In this document: positions 58,264 to 64,000 of the stretch, in pieces | How positions within the stretch are numbered: the stretch's first letter is position 1 | Layout of the letters: every line of letters begins with the position of its first letter | Source of the DNA: Alphaproteobacteria bacterium | GTDB lineage: Bacteria; Pseudomonadota; Alphaproteobacteria; Micropepsales; Micropepsaceae | Assembly (NCBI GenBank): GCA_025350465.1 | Contig: JANXXU010000008.1 | Span: 186,001-250,000, forward strand | Reading direction: 5' to 3' | DNA: 64,000 nucleotides | Position numbers and translations under genes: made by a program | The notes under the pieces: generated by a model | Told to the model about the DNA's origin: nothing | What the model saw: the letters and a program-made list of their open reading frames with translations, nothing else | The model's database searches: none

Positions 58264-58353
58264 GGCTTCCCCGACGTCCGTTGTGAATGCGGCTAAAGAC
58301 ATCTGACCCCATTTTCGGGCATAAGTGAACAGAGGCGAAGAGGGGCCGAGGCA

Positions 58354-58806
58354 ATGCTGCGGAGCGTTCTTGTATTTGTGCTGGTCTTGGCGGTGACGGT
58401 CGTGCTCGGCGTTACGGCGCATTCCCTATTTGTCATGCAAGCTTGGACGATGGCGGCTGCGCAGGCCGCCGACGCTGTGCCGCCGGCTCTCAGCCTCCCC
58501 GAACGCCTCGGCTGGATCGGCCATGACATCGTCGGCATGGGCCCGACATACGGCGTGCTCGCGGGCATCGCCTTGCTCGTTGCGTTCATCGCCGCCGGAC
58601 TCCTCGCGCGGGTGACGGGATTGCGCGCCATCGTCTTCGCCGTCGCTGGCGCCGTGGCGATGATCGTGCTCTTCACGACATTGAAATCGGTGCTCGGCAC
58701 CGTCGGTGTCTTCGGCGCCCGCGGCATGATGGGCCTCGCCGCCCAAGCCGGCGTCGGTGCGTTCGGTGGAATTCTTTTTGCGACCTTCAAACCGTCTGCC
58801 GCGTGA
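58354..58806 (+). CDS. Hypothetical membrane protein
   Basis: Four hydrophobic segments (VFVLVLAVTVVLGVTAHSLFVM, GVLAGIALLVAFIAAGLLA and others). Confidence 0.7.
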   Translation: MLRSVLVFVLVLAVTVVLGVTAHSLFVMQAWTMAAAQAADAVPPALSLPERLGWIGHDIVGMGPTYGVLAGIALLVAFIAAGLLARVTGLRAIVFAVAGAVAMIVLFTTLKSVLGTVGVFGARGMMGLAAQAGVGAFGGILFATFKPSAA

Positions 58807-58825
58807 CGCGAGCCAGCACCGAGCA

Positions 58826-60031
58826 TTGAGCAAGAATCTTCTTCTCTTTCTCGCGGCGCGTTTCTTCGGCGTGCTTGCGAGCCAGGTTCAATCGGTCGCC
58901 GTCGGCTATCAGGTCTACGAGCTGACGCGCGATCCGATGGCGCTGGGCTTTGTCGGCCTTGCTCAGTTCTTGCCGATGTTCGCGCTGACGCTTGTCGCGG
59001 GCGACGTCGCCGACCGCTACGACCGGCGATTCATTCTCGGTGTCAGCTACGCCTTGCAGGCCGTGCTTTCGGCCGGGCTCTTCGCGCTGATGCTGACGGC
59101 ACACCCATCGATCATGATGTTCTACGGACTGTTGGCGCTCCTGGGATCGGTGCGAGCGTTTTCCGCGCCGGCCGGGCAGTCGTTCCTGCCGCTGCTCGTG
59201 ACGGTGGACCAACTGCCGCGCGCCATCGCTTGGAGCTCCTCGACGTTTCAGATTGCAACGATCGCCGGCCCCGCCACCGGCGGCGCCGCTTTGGTCTTCG
59301 GCGCCAACGCCGCATTCGCGCTCTGTCTCGCGCTCTTCGCGTTCGTTGCGCTCCTGACCTTAGGCATCACGGTCGAAAGTCCACGCCGCGACCACGCGAG
59401 CGGCAGTACTGTTCTGCAGCGCGTCACTGCCGGCATCGCCTATGTGCGCCACACACCGATCGTTCTGGGCGCCCTTTCGCTCGACCTCTTTGCCGTTCTC
59501 TTCGGCGGTGTTACGGCGATGCTGCCGATCTACGCGCGCGATATCTTGCTTGTCGGCCCGGAAGGCCTGGGCCTCTTGCGCAGCGCGCCGGCCGCCGGCG
59601 CGGCAGTGGTTTCCATCCTCCTCGGTTTTCGCCCGCTCGATCGGCAATCGGGCCCCGCGATGTTCGCCGGCGTCGCCATATTCGGCATCGCCACGATCGT
59701 CTTCGGCCTATCGCAGAGCTTCATCGTCTCACTATTGGCGCTCTCTGCCCTGGGCGCCTCCGACATGATCAGCGTCTATGTCCGCAACGCGCTCGTGCAG
59801 ATGGTGACGCCCGACCACATGCGCGGCCGCGTCAGCGCCGTGAATTTTCTCTTCATCGGCGCCTCGAACGAGCTCGGTGAATTCGAATCCGGTCTCACCG
59901 CGGCCTGGTTCGGCGTCGTGCCGTCGGTCGTCCTCGGCGGCTTGGGCACGCTGGGCGTCGTCGCGTTATGGGCGTGGATGTTTCCCAGCCTGCGAAACGT
60001 CGACCGCCTGACAACCTTGAGAGCGGCGTAG
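58826..60031 (+). CDS. MFS transporter
   Basis: VASQ-type N-terminus LLLFLAARFFGVLASQVQSVAVGYQVYELTRDPMALGFVGLAQFLP, GDVADRYDRR; TTG start proposed at 58826. Confidence 0.9.
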   Translation: MSKNLLLFLAARFFGVLASQVQSVAVGYQVYELTRDPMALGFVGLAQFLPMFALTLVAGDVADRYDRRFILGVSYALQAVLSAGLFALMLTAHPSIMMFYGLLALLGSVRAFSAPAGQSFLPLLVTVDQLPRAIAWSSSTFQIATIAGPATGGAALVFGANAAFALCLALFAFVALLTLGITVESPRRDHASGSTVLQRVTAGIAYVRHTPIVLGALSLDLFAVLFGGVTAMLPIYARDILLVGPEGLGLLRSAPAAGAAVVSILLGFRPLDRQSGPAMFAGVAIFGIATIVFGLSQSFIVSLLALSALGASDMISVYVRNALVQMVTPDHMRGRVSAVNFLFIGASNELGEFESGLTAAWFGVVPSVVLGGLGTLGVVALWAWMFPSLRNVDRLTTLRAA

Positions 60032-60133
60032 GTTCGGCTTCGCACATGCACAGCGTCGCTCTTGATCATTACAAGATTGAGGCGCAGCATTTTCCGATAG
60101 AGCGCGAGATGAAACGGGATTAAAGCGCGCTCG

Positions 60134-60232
60134 CCGGCCGGCTTGGCCGGTCTCCATGTCTCATGGAGATGTGAAAACGATCGAAGAGGCTCCCGTTGAA
60201 AAGGCCCCTCCACCTCACGCGAGGGGTCTTTT
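60134..60232 (+). ncRNA. Candidate small RNA or 5'-leader element (three hairpins ending in an intrinsic terminator)
   Basis: CCGGCC-ggctt-GGCCGG (60134-60150), CTCCATG-tct-CATGGAG (60152-60168), then terminator 60199-60232. Confidence 0.3.
60199..60232. terminator. Bidirectional intrinsic terminator
   Basis: AAAAGGCCCCTC-cacctcacgc-GAGGGGTCTTTT. Confidence 0.75.
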
Positions 60233-60274
60233 CATTGCTGCAACCCACGTGCGGCGCCTGCTAGTTTCCGCCAC

Positions 60275-61420
60275 ATGAGCCTTTCGCAAACCGACTCGCG
60301 CGCCGATTTTCTGGTGATCGGCGCAGGTATCGCCGGTGCATCGGTCGCCTTTGAGCTGGCGGGCCGCAACGCACAGGTGATTGTGTTGGAGCGCGAGCCG
60401 CGCGCGGGCATGCATTCAACCGGCCGCTCTGCAGCCATATTCTCCGAGATCTATGGCAACAACCCCGTGCGTGCGCTATCGCGAGCGACGCGAAAATTTC
60501 TGTTCGAACCGCCGCCGGGCTTCACTGACGTGCCGCTCGTAAGTCCGCGCGAGACACTCTTCATCGCGCCGCCGGACCAGGTTGCCGCGCTGCGCGCCAT
60601 GCGCACCGAGCCCGATGTCGCGGCGGGAACGCGGCGAATGACGAGCGAAGCGGCGCTGGCACGCGTGCCGATCCTGCGGCAGGAATTCGTCGCCGAGGCG
60701 CTGCTCGAGCCCGAGGCCAACGACATCGACGTCAGCGCCTTGCATGAGGGCTTCTTGCGCGGTGCTCGAAAGCGCGGCGCGACGCTCGTGACCGACGCCG
60801 CGATCGGCGCCATCGAGCGGCGAGGCGGCGAGTGGATCGTGCGAACGCCCGGCGCGAACTACGCTGCGCCCGTTCTGATCAACGCGGCCGGCGCTTGGGT
60901 CGATGAGGTCGCGCTGATGGCGGGCGTTAAGCCCCTGGGGTTCGAGCCGAAACGCCGCACGGTTGTGACCTTCGACGTGCGCCCGGACTTGAAGATCGCC
61001 GACTGGCCGCTCGTCATCGACGCCGAGGAAACGTTCTACTTCAAGCCCGACGCCGGGCGCATCCTACTGACGCCGGCCGACGAGACGCCGTCACCGCCTT
61101 GCGATGCGCAGCCCGAGGAGATCGACATCGCCCGCGCCATCGATCGCTTCGAGACGCTCACGACCGAACGCGTCCGGCGCATCGCCGCCAAATGGGCGGG
61201 CCTGCGCACCTTCGCCCCCGACCGCACGCCCGTCGTCGGTTTCGATACGGCTGCGGAGGGATTTTTCTGGCTGGCCGGGCAGGGCGGCTACGGCATGCAA
61301 ACCTCATCCGCCATGGCCCGCACCGCCGCTGCTCTCGCCGCCGGCGAACCGGTCCCCGCCGATATCGCCGCGCACGGCGTTATGGCATCCGCTTTGACCC
61401 CACGCCGCTTCGTGACCTGA
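60275..61420 (+). CDS. FAD-dependent oxidoreductase (DAO/DadA-like)
   Basis: DFLVIGAGIAGASVAFELAGRNAQVIVLERE; C-terminal KWAGLRTFAPDRTPVVGFD...FFWLAGQGGYGMQTSSAMA. Confidence 0.94.
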   Translation: MSLSQTDSRADFLVIGAGIAGASVAFELAGRNAQVIVLEREPRAGMHSTGRSAAIFSEIYGNNPVRALSRATRKFLFEPPPGFTDVPLVSPRETLFIAPPDQVAALRAMRTEPDVAAGTRRMTSEAALARVPILRQEFVAEALLEPEANDIDVSALHEGFLRGARKRGATLVTDAAIGAIERRGGEWIVRTPGANYAAPVLINAAGAWVDEVALMAGVKPLGFEPKRRTVVTFDVRPDLKIADWPLVIDAEETFYFKPDAGRILLTPADETPSPPCDAQPEEIDIARAIDRFETLTTERVRRIAAKWAGLRTFAPDRTPVVGFDTAAEGFFWLAGQGGYGMQTSSAMARTAAALAAGEPVPADIAAHGVMASALTPRRFVT

Positions 61421-61439
61421 CGAGCAAGAAACAAAAAGA

Positions 61440-61593
61440 TTGAACCACGAAGGACACGAAGGACACGAAGGACACGAAGAGGCGCAACCGCGCTCGGTAC
61501 GCATCACGTGACCTTTTGCGTTCTTCTTGGGCGCGAAGCGCGCCCAGTTTCTTTCCCTTTCTCTTCGTGCGCTTCGTGTCCTTCGTGGTTCAA
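61440..61593. repeat. Inverted repeat with GGACACGAA minisatellite arm
   Basis: TTGAACCACGAAGGACACGAAG (61440-61461) perfectly inverted at 61572-61593; three tandem GGACACGAA units; central TGGGCGC-gaagc-GCGCCCA hairpin. Confidence 0.8.
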
Positions 61594-61663
61594 CCATTCC
61601 TGCTGCCGCGTTTGCGACCGCGTCTGAGTTTGCTAAGTTCCAGGCGCAACGACGAGCCCCACC

Positions 61664-61996
61664 ATGGCAGCCGACACCGACATCGCGGCGACGCCGCAAC
61701 CACCGTATTACGCGGTGATCTTCACCTCGACGCGCACGCCCGGCGACGACGGCTACGGCGCCATGGCGGCGCGCATGATGAAGATGGCGGCCGAGCAGCC
61801 CGGCTTCCTCGGTGTCGAGACCGCGCGCGACGGCGTCGGTATCACCGTTTCCTATTGGCGCAACCTCGAAGACATCGCCAATTGGAAGCGCGTCGCCGAG
61901 CACCGCGAAGCGCAACGCAACGGCCGCGAGAAATGGTACGCCGCCTTCAAAACGCGCATCGCCAAGGTCGAACGCGACTACGGCTTCGAGCGCTGA
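61664..61996 (+). CDS. Antibiotic biosynthesis monooxygenase (ABM)-domain protein
   Basis: YYAVIFTSTRTPGDDGYGAMAARMMKMAAEQPGFLGVETARDGVGITVSYWRNLEDIANWKRVAEHREAQ. Confidence 0.9.
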   Translation: MAADTDIAATPQPPYYAVIFTSTRTPGDDGYGAMAARMMKMAAEQPGFLGVETARDGVGITVSYWRNLEDIANWKRVAEHREAQRNGREKWYAAFKTRIAKVERDYGFER

Positions 61997-62023
61997 CGGC
62001 GGCGACATTGAGAAGAGGTCGAG

Positions 62024-62380
62024 ATGTTGAGGGTTGTTTTGTCGATCGCAATGTCTGCAGCGTGTGTGGAATGCTTTGTTCCGATGGCGGCATCGCTGGC
62101 TGGAGATGCCGTCTCAGAGCAGCGGGAGGTCGAAGCGTTGCTTGCAGGAAAATCTCGTCCCCCGCAGGTCCCGGATGGTTGGATTGGATCACCCACGAAA
62201 TCGGCGCCCGGATGGCGTTGGGACGATCCTCACAATCCTGGCAACAGCGTGCGCATCTTTCGTGGGAATCCGACGGACCGTGACCCGACGAAACGCAAGC
62301 CATTCGTAGTCGTAGTGAGCAACGGTCAAGTTGTTGGGTCAGACGGTCTGCCAATTCCAGGCGCACTGGCAGAGGAGTAG
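62024..62380 (+). CDS. Small exported protein with polymorphic-toxin-like C-terminal motif
   Basis: Signal peptide MLRVVLSIAMSAACVECFVPMAASLA; GWRWDDPHNPGNSVRIFRGNPTDRDPTKRKPFVVVVSNGQVVGSDGLPI. Confidence 0.6.
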   Translation: MLRVVLSIAMSAACVECFVPMAASLAGDAVSEQREVEALLAGKSRPPQVPDGWIGSPTKSAPGWRWDDPHNPGNSVRIFRGNPTDRDPTKRKPFVVVVSNGQVVGSDGLPIPGALAEE

Positions 62381-62737
62381 GGGCAGCCAATCGCGCGCCA
62401 ACTTTTGGAGGAGCCGCTCTAGTTGCGAATGCGAATCGTGACCCCCTCTCTGCCCGTTACAACGTTACAAGCCAATGAATCCGCCATCTAACGGCAAGAA
62501 TCAGGTCAGAAGTCGCCGTTCTATTGGTGGCCGCAATCAACATAACGAGCGATTTGTCGTTCTAGATATTGACGAAGTCGAAAGCGGTGCGTCTGCCGCC
62601 ACTGATATCGTTGACCCGAAGGTTGTGGTCGAAAAGCAGCAACCGGAGAACTTTCTTTTCGCAGGCGACGGCGCACGACCTTGTGCGCACCACGATTTTT
62701 TTCGCTATATCGAAATTGACAACCTTTAGGCTTTCTC

Positions 62738-63451
62738 ATGCAGAGCACAAAACAATCGGCGCGCCAGCCCAGCCGCCGCCGGTCACAAGCCGAGCGCCGC
62801 GACGAGTCCGAGCGCCTCTTGGTCGACGCGACGCTTAAGGTCGTCGCAGAGCACGGCGTTACCGCCGCCACTTTTGATGAAATCGGCAAGGAGGCGGGTT
62901 TGAGTCGAGGCCTGGCCACACAGAGATTCGGCTCCAAGCACGGCTTGATCGAAGCCGTTATCGCCTACCTTCATCGCAAGCGAGAGGCGATCATGGAGGC
63001 CGAGCATGTAGACCAGATGCCGGCGATCGAAGCTATCGCGCATTATGTCGACGGCCACTTGCGCGGCTTGGAGACGGGGCATGATGGCCCGGCCTATTTC
63101 ATGCTGCTCGCCTCGACTGTCGCCGACGCAACGGCGCTGCGAGAGCTTTTCGCTGCTTCGCACGAGCGCGTTCGCGTACGCCTGCGCAGCCTGCTCGCGC
63201 GCGGTCAAGCCAAGGGCGAAATCACGCGCGACATCGATCCTGATGCTATCGCGCTGACGATCGGCAGCCAGTTACTTGGCGCCAGCATGCAGCGGCTCGT
63301 GGATCCGTCCACCGACCTTGAACCCGTTCGAGCGGCAATGATTAAAATCTTGAGGCGCGCGCTCGCCTTGCCGGAAGGGCCTGAGATGCGGCGACTCGGT
63401 CGAAAGCGGCGTCCCGGAGCCCAGAGTGTAGGGCGCAAGCCTCGCGGCTAA
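62738..63451 (+). CDS. TetR/AcrR-family transcriptional regulator
   Basis: ERLLVDATLKVVAEHGVTAATFDEIGKEAGLSRGLATQRFGSKHGLIEAVIAYLH. Confidence 0.93.
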   Translation: MQSTKQSARQPSRRRSQAERRDESERLLVDATLKVVAEHGVTAATFDEIGKEAGLSRGLATQRFGSKHGLIEAVIAYLHRKREAIMEAEHVDQMPAIEAIAHYVDGHLRGLETGHDGPAYFMLLASTVADATALRELFAASHERVRVRLRSLLARGQAKGEITRDIDPDAIALTIGSQLLGASMQRLVDPSTDLEPVRAAMIKILRRALALPEGPEMRRLGRKRRPGAQSVGRKPRG

Positions 63452-63640
63452 ATGGCCCGTGGCGCTTCAGTTTGCCTCGCCGACGCCGCAGCACACAGCA
63501 ACCCGGATCACACGCGTAACCCGGTGGCCATGATCTAGCTCAAAGTCGCGGCTAAATATATTTGTTGGACGGATAGATAATAAGAGTCACATTGCTGTTG
63601 GTTGGGCGGCGAGCGGCCGTCGCTTTCAACGAGGCGACCG

Positions 63641-64000
63641 ATGACGGCTCCAAAATCAGAATACGACATCATCATCATTGGCGGTGGCGTGAACGGGCTC
63701 GCAGCGGGCGCCTATCTGCAAAAGGCTGGGTTTAGCACCGCAATCTTCGAGCGCCGCGACGAGTCGGGCACGTTCTGCTCGACCGAAGAAGTGCTCTATC
63801 CCGGCGTGAAGCTGAACATGCACGCATCGTTGCTGATGCCGCACTTCGGCCCTGCCTATGTCGACTTGGACTTGGAGCGCTTCGGCTTGGAGCTTCTGAG
63901 CCCACCTGACTCGAAATATGCGTATTTCTACCCCTTCCTCGACGGCAACGCGGTGCTGTTCTCGCGACGCGACGCACGCGAAACCTACGAGGCCTGGAAA
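63641..64000 (+). CDS. NAD(P)/FAD-dependent oxidoreductase (phytoene desaturase-like), partial
   Basis: ATG 63641; [50 protein letters not shown]; runs off the window end. Confidence 0.88.
   Translation, partial: MTAPKSEYDIIIIGGGVNGLAAGAYLQKAGFSTAIFERRDESGTFCSTEEVLYPGVKLNMHASLLMPHFGPAYVDLDLERFGLELLSPPDSKYAYFYPFLDGNAVLFSRRDARETYEAWK

Noticed and set aside
62475-62729. 84-aa ORF downstream of the toxin-like gene at 62024 as its immunity gene
   Set aside because: About 95 bp away, irregular composition, and better explained as the tetR upstream region; not supported.

Overview
This 64 kb window comes from a GC-rich, gene-dense alphaproteobacterial chromosome, probably Rhizobiales/Hyphomicrobiales-like. 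The support for that is a CcrM-type GANTC methyltransferase next to rnhB and intergenic repeats of a style I associate with Rhizobiales. I support about 60 protein-coding genes, most of them metabolic, regulatory or envelope genes. I see no rRNA, tRNA, CRISPR array or intact mobile element. One gene was missed by the ORF track: a partial minus-strand CDS (<1..636) that runs off the left edge. Main points of interest: (1) a standalone, signal-anchored RNase A-like (CdiA-CT type) toxin domain followed 5 bp later by a small ORF that looks like its immunity gene (14535-15373), next to a decayed DUF559 gene and palindromic repeats; (2) a 27/30-identical motif with a 10-bp-spaced direct repeat, found upstream of an OmpR-family response regulator and upstream of an exported EF-hand protein; (3) a cluster of five GANTC sites in the ccrM leader; (4) a minus-strand intrinsic terminator preceded by an 18-codon ORF just upstream of a GNAT gene (candidate attenuator); (5) a type III PKS / ICMT methyltransferase pair divergent from an MFS exporter; (6) several hairpin repeat families, one with compensatory base changes; (7) decayed genes: a frameshifted acyl-CoA dehydrogenase, a histidine-kinase tail remnant and an internally deleted DUF559. 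Everything here is by-eye reading. Family names come from motif recognition, not from searches.
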